From positions 1,178,001-1,242,000 of the forward strand of contig JACKQL020000006.1 in assembly GCA_018296165.2 (NCBI GenBank): a DNA stretch of 64,000 nt, read 5' to 3'. The notes under the pieces were generated by a model. It did no database searches, had not been told where the DNA came from, and saw only the letters and a program-made list of their open reading frames with translations. Positions 1 to 10,622 of the stretch are shown piece after piece (the first letter of the stretch is position 1; every line of letters begins with the position of its first letter). The DNA is from Termitomyces sp. T153 (taxonomy: Eukaryota > Basidiomycota > Agaricomycetes > Agaricales > Lyophyllaceae). A program made the position numbers and the translations under genes.

Positions 1-742
1 GGATCCCACAAAAGAAACTTCCAAATGATATATCGAAGTCGAATGCAACAAAATGCGAAAAGACATACCGACAGACTACAATGGTTCCAAGGTTATGAGC
101 GAGGGCGCAAGGGATCTGCAACAAATCTGTGCGTACAAGTAATGGGTAGGATGGAAAGTCAAGAGAAAACAGGAAGGTTACTCGCAGACGAGACAAAGGC
201 AAGCGACGTTGACTTTCTTTCGGCCGAAGTCCTAGATCCAAAATCAGTCTCAGTGGTCATGCTTACGAAACAACACGACTTTACCTCTGCCAGAGGCGTC
301 AATAAGACGGGGCCAACACCCATGCCAAATACGAAGATCGCGACGGGTAGCCGGCTAACAAGAGAAGATACATTGAACTCCTCCTGCATCTCCTGTGAAA
401 TTGCACTGGATGAGCTAGAGCAACAGGTGATCCATGCAGTTTGAATGCAACTACAATAACAGGAGGGGTAAGAACGAGGATTCAGTTCACTGACATGATA
501 TGTTCCGCTCACAGAAGGAGGCAAATCATTACTTTCCTCCAAAGCGGAAAATTGAATGGGTTCTCTGGGTCATGAGGCTGACGCAGTAATGAGCAATGAG
601 TAGGCAGAGGTAACTCTGGACTCACCCTCCAGTGAATCAGGTTGGAGTCAATGTGCACAACAGTCGTCCCCTCTGGACTCGAATCTTCAGTATCAATGTC
701 ATCCCGGAAGATGTCTACGCTGGTTCCCGTCGAACTCGACAT
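1..742 (-). CDS. MFS drug/polyamine-type transporter, 5' part, truncated by window edge
   Basis: This is the N-terminal part of a 12-TM major facilitator of the fungal DHA1 multidrug/polyamine type, expected at the plasma membrane. The start at 742 follows an 18-codon upstream in-frame extension that only encodes a GGAT microsatellite. Exon 1 (742-513) has an acidic/Ser N-terminus and the motif DPENPFNFPLWRK, typical just before TM1 in this family. A GTGAGC intron (512-451) joins to exon 2 (450-285), which carries EEFNV and FGMGVGPVLLTPLAE, the usual TM2 segment. After an intron from 284, exon 3 begins at 231 with DFGRKKV, the conserved Gly-Arg loop between TM2 and TM3. A further exon reads LQIPCALAHNLGT. 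The remainder lies left of the window. Exon boundaries after 231 are less sure. The substrate cannot be told. No stop or frameshift is seen, so the gene is probably functional. Confidence 0.8.
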
Positions 743-1040
743 GACGAACTTGTTCACGGATGGATGGATGGATGGATCTCTGTTTAACGCCGGCAAGCCA
801 CGAACTCGGCTAGAGGGCGAGCTGTATAGCTATGTATAACGTATATACGTGTAAGTAGCGTGATATGTAGGCGATTGATCCGAGCTTTCCCTGGTGGTAG
901 TTTTTTCTAGCGTTTGTAAAGTAGGGTATGGCGGTGTGTAGTAGCAGGTCGGTTGAATTTGTAATGGCGGATCAGTGAAGAAATAAACGAAAGAAACGTA
1001 AAAGAAAGAGAGAAAGAAAAGAAATGATAGGTAGGGTCCT
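743..1040. other. MFS upstream region, bordering the transposon island
   Basis: No gene is seen here. It contains a GGAT microsatellite at about 760-777 and a purine-rich stretch (AAAGAAAGAGAGAAAG-like) near 980-1022. It should hold the promoter and 5' leader of the leftward MFS gene and the 3' boundary of LINE2 near 1020-1040, which I could not place exactly. Confidence 0.5.
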
Positions 1041-1042
1041 TA

Positions 1043-1514
1043 TCACCGAAAATAAGTGGAGTCCGTGTCTTCCTCCTTTGTGCCTGCTAGGCATCGCGTA
1101 TGCGCGTGTCCTGTATTTGTTGCGCAAACCTGTGAGTGTACCCTCCCTTGGTGTCCTTGTTTCGGCGCACCCTTCCTGATGCCCCGAATTGCTAGTCCTC
1201 TTCCTCTCTCCTCCCCCCTCTCTTCTGTGCCCTCCTCTGTCCTCCTGACATGCCCCCCTTCTCTTTCCCTCCCCTCAAACCCTCTCCAATGTGTCTCATT
1301 GTTTTCTTCATCTTTGTCCTCTTCCAATGCTGGCTTCGGTGTGGTTTCTGTTCTTGGTAAGCCTGTCTTTGCGAAGGCCCTGGATTTCGATAGGAACTTG
1401 CCCATAGCCTCTAAACCTTCTTCTGTGCTGAGCAGCTTCCCTAGCTCTATTTCTTCATCTATCTTTCTTAATATATCCCTGTGTTGCTTATATTTGGGGC
1501 ACTCTTTAATGATG
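1043..1514 (-). pseudogene. LINE2 ORF2 C-terminus
   Basis: This is the C-terminal end of LINE2 ORF2, displaced about 13.6 kb from the rest by LINE1 and the solo LTR. It begins with EHIIKECPKYKQHR, the end of the Cys/His motif that follows RNase H in many fungal LINE proteins (the paired CTCS half lies at about 15140). A charged, Glu/Arg-rich tail ending in STYFR follows. It has no upstream start of its own; the ATG at 1522 is only the junction with LINE1. It is CpG-rich, unlike the matching LINE2 parts at 15-24 kb. Confidence 0.75.
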
Positions 1515-1527
1515 TGTTCCATTGTTT
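1515..1527. repeat. LINE1 target-site duplication, 3' flank
   Basis: TGTTCCATTGTTT here matches exactly 14084-14096. The two copies flank LINE1, and the sequence is LINE2 coding DNA. The last three T overlap the poly(A) tail, so 10-13 bp is the safe length. Confidence 0.85.
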
Positions 1528-1545
1528 TTTTTTTTTTTTTTTTTT
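1525..1545 (-). other. LINE1 poly(A) tail (T21 on the plus strand)
   Basis: Twenty-one consecutive T on the plus strand mark the 3' end of the minus-strand LINE1, directly abutting the target duplication. A tail this long and uninterrupted fits target-primed reverse transcription and no large loss by slippage. Confidence 0.85.
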
Positions 1546-1901
1546 AATCCATTTGCGTGTCCGAGGCGCTACGCGCCTATGTTACACGGTACATCGGAGT
1601 AACTACTGCTACAAGAGCCATGGGATGCATCGTCCCCCTGCATACGCAGAGAATGAATGAGCCGGAATGTCCTAGAACCGTTTTAGTCCATGCTCCCGTG
1701 GTAGGTACCTGGGTCGTCGCGTGTTGAGTTACATCGTGTGGTTAGCTACAAATGCCCACCACTAATGGGTGGGCGGAGAGGGACGAGCATCTGGGCCGCG
1801 TACCCAACCAATGCTGGAAAGAGATAAAATCAGTAGTCATGGTGGGCTCATGCCGAGAGCCATCATTAGGAGTAAGTAGGATGGGGTGTATAGGGTGTGT
1901 C

Positions 1902-4503
1902 TCAGGCCTGTTGCGTGGGGTTGTGTCGTGGTTGGGGGGTGTGGGTGGGCGGGGGTGCTGGGGTGGGATGGGCCGAGGGGGTGAGGGTCTTGAACCGCCG
2001 TGACGCGCGGACGTATCTGAAGAAGAATTTTAGAGCATCAGGGCGGGATAGGAGAGACTCAGCTTCGCGGCATAGCTTGGATACCACGTGGGTCTGGCAT
2101 TTGTACTGGTAGTGTGGGCACTCGAACAGGAAGTGCCTGATTGTTTCGACTGCTAGTTCCTGACAGTGGGGACATGCTGGCGTTTCTGAGTGCTTGATGC
2201 AGAATAAGTACTGGTTGAGGGGGACGTGTCCCGTCCTGAATTGCGTGAGGATGGTGGATTGCTTGCGGTCAAGGTCTTGAACAAGGTGCATGTAGCCTTT
2301 TGAGGGTAGGGTGTCGTTGATCCTGTTGATCTTCGGGAACCTGGGGGACTTCTTCCACCTTCTTTGCCAGAGGCCCTCAATGTCAGTCAGCATGCGTTGG
2401 CGGGTGGCCAGTATGCTGGCCAGAAGTGGTTTGGACCATAGGTATACAGGGAGCATCTTTGGGTCACTAGAGGTGCCCTGGGCGGCATCCTTGGCGAGCT
2501 TGTCCATGCGGACATTGGGTCCGAACCCAATGTGGCCAGGGGTCCAGTGAACCTGGAGGTCAGTAGCACCCCTGGTACAAGCGGTCCACTTTTTACCTGC
2601 GCGGAGCACAGCACACCTCTCAGGCATGCGGGATAGCTGGTTGACTTTGCGGTGTAGGTTCTTGGCAGCGGTATGTATGTGGTCTAGTAGGTAATGGGCT
2701 GGGTGTGGGTGCTGGTTGTCAAGAGCCATGATTGCGGCCTGGCTGTCGCTGCCCATTATGGCGCCTCTCCTGATCTGACCTACCACCAAAGCCAGGAGGT
2801 GGAGGCCAAGGGTGAACCCCACTACCTCACCTTCATAGACTGTGTGCTCTGCATCAGAGCTGAGGTGGTAGGTCAGTGAGGACTCCTCCATGCCATCCAA
2901 GTACAGCACTGCTGCCACTCCTATCCCACCACCATAACCGGAGCCATCGCAGTACACAGAGACGGGGCTTGCATGGTGTGTATCAGTGGCGGTTGCAAGG
3001 GCCACTTCCTTACTGCTGCTGATGTGCGTGCTGAGCAACGGCTGGTAGTTGGGTCGTCGGCAGACTGGGAGGACTGTTTTGATCCTGGAGGGGTCAATGC
3101 CTGTGAAAACAAAGAGGTTATGCAGTGGGGAGCGGTGTCTCTTCACATGTCTCCTAGCAGCTCAGCGACTGGGGCTGTAGAGGGGGTGGGAGGGCGGAAG
3201 GGAGGATATATGTACTGCGGTTCAGGAGAGGACCTTACAGAACAGAAGGTCTACTGGAAGGAGGTTAGCATGGACATTGAGGGCATCTCCCACTGCTGTG
3301 CTCAGTGTGCCAGTTACCAACTTGGCAGCTCTGTGCTGTGAGGGGCAGAGCTTTTTAATAATGGCTACTGAGCCCAACCTCCTCATCCTGGCCATTGGGG
3401 TGCTTACACCTGTGAACCAGATGTCAGCCACATATGTGAAAGCAGGGACTGCCACTGTGTTGTAGAGCTGGCAGACCCAGCAGGGTGGCATTCCCCCTGA
3501 CGCATGGGACAAGTGCGCTATCTGCATCGTCCACCATGTCACACTTGCCGCTATCTTCTGGGTGTGGGTGTTCCATCGGAGCTTGGGGTCAAAAACCACG
3601 CCAAGGTATTTGTAGGAGGTTTTGGCTCTGACTGTTCTTGTGTATACAGCACCACTGGGGGTGGGCCTCAAAAGCATGAGGTCTTGTGGGAGGGTGTCGC
3701 GGTGTGATCAAGGGGAGTTCATGAGCGCCAGCTTGCTGAGTTCAAACGGGGAGTTGTGGGTGGCAGACCAGTTGAATCCACTGTCTCACTGTGTCATCAT
3801 GTCCACAATGGTTGCATAGACCTCTTGGAGCATGTCTGCAATGGCTAGGAACATTACGTTGTTGACAAACCCGGACGCTGTCTCATTAGGGCTTTTGGGG
3901 TCAGCAACCAAAATCAGAGGGGCATTGTAAAACGTGTAAAACAGCATTGAGAGGGGGCAGCCTTGCGTCATTCCATTGGAGATGTTGATCCAGTCAGAAA
4001 GGAAGTCGTCAAATTTCAGCCTGGTCCACCTGTTGGTGAGCATCCATTCAGTGAGTTTTACATAGCATGTTGGCATCCCACAATTGTGCATGTTGTGGAT
4101 GAGCCAGTCCCAGACAGTGTTGGGAAACACACCCTGGATGTCAAGGAAGAGAGTGGCCATGACCTTGCCAGCACGCCAGGCATTCTTGATCCTGTTGGTG
4201 ACCAGGTGTATCGCATCAGATGTGTTGCGACCAGGGCAGCTGCTGAATTGGTGTACTGGGAGCATGTTATGCTTCTCTGCGAGGAAGGATATGTCAGCAG
4301 CAACTAGGACAGATAGGAGTTTCCCAACAGTGTTGAGAAGACCTATTGGCCAGTATGCTTTGGCCACATTGTAAGCTGGTTTCCCAGGCTTGCGCAGGAT
4401 GAGCATTGTGGAGACAAGCCATTCCTTGTGGTAGACCTCAAGTTCCATGACCGCTCAGAAAATGTAATGGAGGTGATCGACCAAGGTGTTGGAGCACCAT
4501 TTG
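1902..4503 (-). pseudogene. LINE1 ORF2, reverse transcriptase and RNase H part
   Basis: From 4503 downward the frame continues the RT begun at 10623. Visible RT blocks are LRKPGKP, YWPIGLLNTVGKLL, the block with HQFSSCPGRNTSDAI and NGMTQGCPLSMLFY. The expected F-V-D-D catalytic box is FVNN (codons 3858-3863), so both metal-binding Asp are Asn. A frame break near 3680-3790 is followed by the thumb region with YLGVVFDPKLRWNTHT (3677-3222). A second break leads to RNase H (3146-1902) with YCDGSGYGGGIG, MGSDSQAA, the WTPGHIG box and KLAKDAA, then a Cys/His tail CPHCQELAVETIRHFLFECP. The enzyme would nick, prime and copy its own RNA in the nucleus, but this copy cannot. Confidence 0.85.
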
Positions 4504-4507
4504 AGCA
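4503..4507. repeat. LARD target-site duplication, left copy (GAGCA)
   Basis: Matches 10623-10627. Together they bound the insertion in the RT region of LINE1. Confidence 0.8.
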
Positions 4508-4944
4508 TTGTCACGACCCGTTCCCCAAAACCCCGCACATCGTCCATCAAACCCCCGAACCCCCAAAAGGACCCCCAACGCTCCGCCGAACTTCCGCCCA
4601 TGCCCACGCCTACTTCGGCTAACTCCGACACCTCCCCGGCTAACTCCGACGGCCCCCTGGCCAACTTCGGTGCCTGCCCCGCAGCCACTGACACTTACCC
4701 CAGGCTTCCCAAACCCCGAGAACCACCCCCGCTATTCCTGATCTTCGCCCACCCATCATTAACTCAACACCCTGCTTCCTCCGACCTATTCCGGAATATC
4801 ACGACAACCTCGGAACAACCCGCGATCCCATCAACGTATCAGCGCGGCACGATCTTCGATCACAACCGACACCCGCCCACTCCGTCAAGCCCCGCCAAGC
4901 CCCGCCGCCACAGCCGATGTACCCCGAAGTCCTCCGGTAGTCAG

Positions 4945-4988
4945 TATATAAGTCATCGAGTAGCTCTTCGTACTCCAGTCTTGATATT
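4945..4988 (+). promoter_or_regulatory. LARD LTR promoter and predicted 5' end of the RNA (self-primer)
   Basis: TATATAA lies at 4945-4951. Thirty-two bases downstream, AGTCTTGATATT (4977-4988) is the exact reverse complement of 5675-5686, which begins one base after the LTR end. A start near 4977 would place this 12-mer at the RNA 5' terminus, where it could fold onto the primer site as in Tf1. The 12-mer is kept in the solo copy at 60645-60656 and, with one mismatch, near 14650. Confidence 0.7.
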
Positions 4989-5064
4989 GCTTAACGTTAC
5001 CTATGGTCTGATTGTTTCCTCTTTGTGTTTCGTGTTCGTTTTCGTATCTCTTTCTCCTTACTCT

Positions 5065-5137
5065 CAGTTTCCCGGTCTTATCTCAGTCTCCCGGTCTTAT
5101 CTCAGTCTCCCGGTCTTATCTCAGTCTCCCGGTCTTG
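5065..5137 (+). repeat. 19-bp tandem repeat in the LTR leader, four copies
   Basis: CTCAGTCTCCCGGTCTTAT-type units repeat with a strict 19-bp period (CCCGG at 5071, 5090, 5109 and 5128). The 3' LTR carries the same array near 10020-10086 and the solo LTR near 60510-60570 has about three copies. It lies downstream of the predicted RNA start, so it would be in the 5' untranslated leader. Confidence 0.85.
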
Positions 5138-5674
5138 TCTCGTCCCCTTTTCGTTATCGCTCTCGTTATCGTTTCGTACCTCCACTCGAATCTACTCTTG
5201 TTCCATATTGTCTCGTCTGACGCCGTCTCGGTGACGTCGCCTGACCCTTGTGCCCAATTCCTCATCAACCCTAACGACCTCACGAATTCCGCGATTATAA
5301 TTACGAACCCCGACACTCCTTACCAGGTCCGAACCTCACTCTTCGCTCGGTCCCGGACTCCATCAACTCCAAATGATCTCCCATCAAACCCCGGCTCCGC
5401 CCCCATTGATCACACAGCCACCTACTCCCTTACTTCCGCAAATCTCCCGTACGGCCTTCTGCCTGAACCCCGCCAAGACCGTCTCATTTCCCCACAATCC
5501 GACTTCTCCGGACCTTCCCGGACCTGTCTGGATCACATCTCCCCAATTACCCGTGCAAACCCCCAGGACCCAGAATGTCTTTGAGTGTCCGGTCACCAAT
5601 GCAGGGGAATCACGCCCGCCTAGTAAGGACTCGCCCAGTGCAGCTGCGCCCCCGAGGTCAGCAGACCCTGACAT

Positions 5675-5686
5675 AATATCAAGACT
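5675..5686 (+). other. LARD primer-binding site, complementary to its own LTR
   Basis: AATATCAAGACT starts one base after the 5' LTR and pairs perfectly with 4977-4988. It resembles the initiator-tRNA site TGGTATCAGAGC only loosely, whereas the self-match is perfect over 12 bases. Confidence 0.7.
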
Positions 5687-8060
5687 CGACCTTACCCCGT
5701 CCGTGATGCCCGCATTATCTCCGCACACACAATCAAATAACTCCGATGTCTATGGTCTACCCGTGCCGGGGAACCCTTATGATTCATACGGCCCTGCCCA
5801 ATTTGCCGAGGCACATTGAGTCGTGGATCCGACACCAAACGTCCCCTCTGCTCCAGTTACTTTCATACAACGGCTCCCCCCACGGACACCTTCCCCAGCT
5901 CACACCCAACTCCCAACCCCTCGCGCAAACCGTCAACTCATCTTCCACCCCACCCCTACACTCCCCGCCAACTCCGCTCTCTCGCACAAAGTCGACCCCG
6001 ACATCACCCAAAGAATAACATCCTAAGGCCTGGCGACCATCCGATCGAATGAGTAACAAGGTCTCCGGCACCGCGCCAGCCCTCCGACCCACAATAATGC
6101 CAACCTGCCATGGAACAGTCACCCACAGCGCGAGGATCGCCAGCTACAAAGAAACCACTGAGAACGCGCTTCCCCGAAGCCCGCCTGTGGATTCACCGGC
6201 CCCCCAGCAACCCCGCAGACCGACGAACGCGACTAATCACCAACAACATCACCAAACCCTATTATCGACCCCCTCCAAGGAACTAAACCCTCCGACAACT
6301 AACCCCGAAACCATCGAAATCAAGCTCGAATCCACCACAGGACAAGAACCTCAGACCTAGGCTATGCTCCAACCCCGTGACCTGCTTCCGGACCTCGATC
6401 GATCGGCTGTCACCTCCGCCCAACAAATGAAGGGGCCCCGACTCCCCCGACCTGACACTGACAACCCCGGAACAGGACCAAAACATCCCCGAGCTTACAC
6501 TCCGCCACCAGACTACGCCACCTCCCACGAAGGAATCCCCAGCATAGGGGCCACCCCGAACCAACTATAGGAAAAAGGACCCTATACGAAGTAATTCCCC
6601 AAGTACTCTAAATTCGCTGACATGTTCATATAAGGGAGGGAGAAGCCCCACCATCATCCAGAAAACAACGATCGGCCATTTAAGCGACCCGACAACCCCC
6701 AGGGGCACGCGCTCCCATATCCTCAAAAGACCTCCCCCATATGGCTCGACGACCCAAAACGACCCCGCGCCAGCCCGAAACAGTCCCACCCAGACCCCTC
6801 CGAACCCATCAACCCGGCTCCGGACCCTGGCGACATGACTCCAGGGCCTCCGCTCCGACCCCGACATCTGACCAAGAAAACTCACAGCGCCGGCTCGACA
6901 ACGATGCCCTGGTAGCCCCAACTCCGCAACAGAAATCACCACCCACTCCGAACCCCGCCCTACACCGGAATATGTCCGCCCGAACAGGGGCCACATCACC
7001 GGGGCCTCCAGACAAGCTGGCAGTGCCTCCCCCCACTATCACCCCTGCACTTGCACAATCTCCGGACCGCTCCGGAACACGAACGAAGAGTAAATCCGAC
7101 CCTGCCGCATCTCCCGGGGAGCCCCACTCCAGTGCCCCCCGCGGCCGACCCTCCCGCCGCCCCAACAACCAGGAACAACCAACAAACCCCCACCAAGTGA
7201 CCCTTGAGTCGACTCCGGGACCACCCACTTCTTCCCGATGAAGGAACCACCGACCCCCGAACCTCCGAACTCGAGGAAGTATCAGAAATACGTAAGACCC
7301 CCTTTGTCCGCCGCGGGCTTACCTTTGGTCAGGAGAGCAATATCACGTAGATGACCCGGAACCCCAAATTGGGCCCCGGGCCCGAAGGAACTGGTTGGGA
7401 CTGATCACCCCGCATCCTACCCCCTCGGTCATCGACACTCCGGAGCACACCAAAGCGCCACCCGAAGCAGGCCCGCCCACAGACGCAGCACTCCAGAACA
7501 CAACCCCGACCCGGACCAACTATACTGCGAAGACGAACCCCGCCTCACCCAACCCCGCCAATAAAAAAGGGCCCGCCCGCCTTCACCACCAATACCGACG
7601 TAAGGGCTAGACCATGGGAAGACCCCCATTACCCCCCGCCCACCGCACCGCCAAGACAACCAAAGCCCCGAACCCGTTGGGCGCCGTACAAAATTCAAAG
7701 GCCACCCTCTACTACCAAAACGGCGCACGTCCCCTACACCCCCAGTCGAAAATTTCCGAGAAACGAATTCAACGACACCGCCCGAAATGCCGGGGACCCC
7801 ACCGGAGAACTCCCACCAACCCCGACAGACCCCGGGAGCCCTCCTGCGATGCCCCGCCCTGTCCCGACCAACCCCGGGACTAGCCAGCGCAGACGGCACT
7901 AGCGGGCGTAAACCCCGCCTCTGGACTCACTAGGGATTCAACTCCCTCTCACACCCCTGCGTGTTTCGCTTACTTTGCCCTCCGACAAAACTAAAAATCT
8001 CACTTCACACGCCCAGGGACCAAGAAATGACATGTTCGCGTACAAAAGATCATATATACA
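5687..8060 (+). other. LARD interior, sense-strand region without recognisable gag or pol
   Basis: This GC-rich stretch gives several short Pro/Thr/Ser-rich open frames on the plus strand (for example 5823-6052, 6049-6360, 6364-6570, 6741-7241) broken by stops. None shows a Cys knuckle, protease, polymerase or integrase motif. The composition (runs of CCCC and CCG) makes Pro-rich frames expected by chance. I regard it as noncoding or long-decayed gag. Confidence 0.5.
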
Positions 8061-8116
8061 TTAGGCGGGGAAGGCAGCAAGTCCGAGAGCGACAAGAAAC
8101 GAGGCCCACGCCCATC

Positions 8117-9247
8117 TCACTCCCTCCCCGGACCTCCCGGAAGCCCAACCCCCAGGTCGACCTCCATCTGGGCCCGCACCACCGCTAGGATCTCCGCCAA
8201 CCCCGGCAATGCCTCCCCCGCATCGGCCGCCACCTCCCACCACGACCCCGGGGCCACCGCATTGCGTCGCCGATGCCCCGCCAGCAACCTCTCCAACCGC
8301 GCCATTCCCTGCTGCAACTCCGGAGGCTGGACCGCGGACCCCTGCGTCAACCCGTCCTGAATCGACGTGAACGCCGCGGAGGCACCGTCCAAGAGGACCC
8401 GATGCTCCCGCACCCAGCCTAAACTCCGAAAATGAACCGTCAATAACGAACGGAGGAACGGGAGACAACTCACGAAGAATCCCCGCGCGACCCGAGGCGG
8501 CCTCGTTGGCCAACCAATCCTCCCTCCGCCTCGCTGCCTCCAGCTCCGCCCACAACGCATCCCCCTCCGGAACTCGTCCCCGCCCCTCCGCTTCCCCCGC
8601 GGGTTGCCCCTCCACCTGCGCCAGACGCTCCCGCAGACCCCGCACCTCTAGCGCCCGCTCCGTCGCCACGCGCACCGAAGTATTCCTCTCCCGCTCCATC
8701 GCTTCCTTCTCCGTCCGCGCCGCGTCACGATCCTCCCTCGCCCGGCGGAGCTCCCCCTCCCGTACTGCCAACGACGTCGTCAAGGCCTCCACCTGCTTGC
8801 GAAGGAAGACCTCCGTGATTGAAGGAATCGGCGCGGAGGGACTCGACGACCGCTCCGAGGGAACGCCAGGGACAGGGGAAAAGAGGGAAGACTCGGGAGG
8901 CCCCGCCGACAACTCGCGCCCACGCGGCCTCTTGCTGGGTCCCGCCCCCGAGGGTGGGGAAGCTCGACGCTTTCCCCGAACCACCACCGAAGACGCCCCC
9001 TTCCCCTTTGGCACCGCGGGACGAAACTTGGTCCGCTTCGGAACCCCCGGAAAGTCCACCACTACTACTACGGACGACTCTACCAGAACCCCGTCAACCA
9101 TCCCGAAAGGAAAATTCGACAACACTTACGACTCCGGTCCCTAACGCTACCCTGGCGCCGACGCTCGAACTCCTCACCCCCACTGTCATACACCACCACC
9201 TCGTCTAAATCGGCGGGAGAAACCACTGGAACGCTGGGGGAAGACAT
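8117..9247 (-). pseudogene. Coiled-coil ORF antisense to the LARD transcript
   Basis: A coherent protein-like reading runs on the strand opposite to the element. It starts at ATG 9247 (MSSPSVPVVSPADLDEVVVY), an acidic N-terminus. It changes frame near 9100-9140 into VDFPGVPKRTKFRP and a basic RGKRRASPP...GPSKRPRG nuclear-signal-like stretch. A long Glu/Arg/Ala coiled coil follows (for example VEALTTSLAVREGELRRA and RLAQVEGQ). It shifts frame again near 8400-8460 into VLLDGASAAFTSIQDGLTQG and ends ALPGLAEILAVVRAQMEVD at 8117. Together about 370 residues. Two frameshifts mean this copy is broken, but composition and heptads differ from the Gly/Pro noise of other frames. I do not recognise the family and assign no function. 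Confidence 0.55.
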
Positions 9248-9444
9248 GACGAAATTTGGGAAACCCCGGGGCACGCCCAAAGCTTTAAATTGAGTGAGGA
9301 GGACCCTGACGAAACGGCGGCCGCGCTTCGACTTCGCCTCCCACGCCGCTATCACTCGCTGCGGATTGATCAATATTGCTCGGCTTCGACTCCCACGCCC
9401 CGCCGATCCCCGTCCTGCCCCGCGTCTCGAAGGGTCTCGACGCT

Positions 9445-9457
9445 GAAAGGGGGGTGA
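9445..9457 (+). other. LARD polypurine tract
   Basis: GAAAGGGGGGTGA directly precedes the 3' LTR and would prime plus-strand DNA synthesis. It fixes the element as plus-oriented. The gypsy element has a similar tract ending GGTGA at 59601-59612. Confidence 0.85.
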
Positions 9458-10622
9458 TGTCACGACCCGTTCCCCAAAACCCCGCACATCGTCCATCAAA
9501 CCCCCGAACCCCCAAAAGGACCCCCAACGCTCCGCCGAACTTCCGCCCATGCCCACGCCTACTTCGGCTAACTCCGACACCTCCCCGGCTAACTCCGACG
9601 GCCCCCTGGCCAACTTCGGTGCCTGCCCCGCAGCCACTGACACTTACCCCGGGCTTCCCAAACCCCGAGAACCACCCCCGCTATTCCTGATCTTCGCCCA
9701 CCCATCATTAACTCAACACCCTGCTTCCTCCGACCTATTCCGGAATATCACGACAACCTCGGAACAACCCGCGATCCCATCAACGTATCAGCGCGGCACG
9801 ATCTTCGATCACAACCGACACCCGCCCACTCCGTCAAGCCCCGCCAAGCCCCGCCGCCACAGCCGATGTACCCCGAAGTCCTCCGGTAGTCAGTATATAA
9901 GTCATCGAGTAGCTCTTCGTACTCCAGTCTTGATATTGCTTAACGTTACCTATGGTCTGATTGTTTCCTCTTTGTGTTTCGTGTTCGTTTTCGTATCTCT
10001 TTCTCCTTACTCTCAGTTTCCCGGTCTTATCTCAGTCTCCCGGTCTTATCTCAGTCTCCCGGTCTTATCTCAGTCTCCCGGTCTTGTCTCGTCCCCTTTT
10101 CGTTATCGCTCTCGTTATCGTTTCGTACCTCCACTCGAATCTACTCTTGTTCCATATTGTCTCGTCTGACGCCGTCTCGGTGACGTCGTCTGACCCTTGT
10201 GCCCAATTCCTCATCAACCCTAACGACCTCACGAATTCCGCGATTATAATTACGAACCCCGACACTCCTTACCCGGTCCGAACCTCACTCTTCGCTCGGT
10301 CCCGGACTCCATCAACTCCAAATGATCTCCCATCAAACCCCGGCTCCGCCCCCATTGATCACACAGCCACCTACTCCCTTGCTTCCGCAAATCTCCCGTA
10401 CGGCCTTCTGCCTGAACCCCGCCAAGACCGTCTCATTTCCCCACAATCCGACTTCTCCGGACCTTCCCGGACCTGTCTGGATCACATCTCCCCAATTACC
10501 CGTGCAAACCCCCAGGACCCAGAATGTCTTTGAGTGTCCGGTCACCAATGCAGGGGAATCACGCCCGCCTAGTAAGGACTCGCCCAGTGCAGCTGCGCCC
10601 CCGAGGTCAGCGGACCCTGACA
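9458..10622 (+). repeat. LARD 3' LTR
   Basis: Same length (1,165 bp) and order of motifs as the 5' LTR, including TATA, the AGTCTTGATATT 12-mer near 9926-9937 and the 19-bp array. It is followed by the GAGCA target duplication. Confidence 0.92.

Larger units (their letters stand above)
4509..5673 (+). repeat. LARD 5' LTR
   Basis: Begins TGTCACGACCCG and ends CCCTGACA, pairing with 9458-10622. Differences seen include A/G at 4703, C/T near 5241, A/C near 5325, A/G near 5430 and A/G near 5663, about 99.6% identity. It holds a TATA box, the predicted RNA start with the self-primer sequence, and a 19-bp tandem repeat. Confidence 0.92.
4508..10622 (+). mobile_element. Young non-autonomous LTR element (LARD), self-priming signature
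   Basis: Two 1,165-bp LTRs (4509-5673 and 9458-10622), TG...CA, differ at only about five sites and flank a 3.8-kb interior. The target duplication GAGCA lies at 4503-4507 and 10623-10627; one extra T at 4508 separates it from the left LTR. Excising the element restores the LINE1 RT frame (VPNVVL then KWCSN). Orientation is set by the polypurine tract at 9445-9457, the TATA box and the primer site. The interior has no reverse transcriptase, RNase H or integrase, so the element depends on a partner in trans. It is strongly CpG-rich against CpG-poor surroundings, in keeping with recent arrival. Solo relatives lie at 14108-15123 and 59966-61129. Confidence 0.9.

Noticed and set aside
1525..1545. 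Plain T microsatellite
   Set aside because: It abuts an exact 13-bp target duplication and the LINE1 3' end, so it is the poly(A) tail.
4508..4508. LARD LTR starting TTGTCACG
   Set aside because: The 3' LTR has A at the matching position, so the extra T is better read as a junction base added at integration.
5065..5137. CRISPR-like array
   Set aside because: Units are 19 bp head to tail with no spacers, in a eukaryotic LTR. The arrays at 62.9-63.3 kb are also plain tandem repeats.
5675..5686. Initiator-tRNA primer site for the LARD
   Set aside because: It matches TGGTATCAGAGC poorly, while the match to its own LTR is perfect over 12 bases.
5823..7241. Pro-rich plus-strand ORFs of the LARD as gag
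   Set aside because: No knuckle, capsid or protease motif, and the C-rich composition makes such frames expected by chance.
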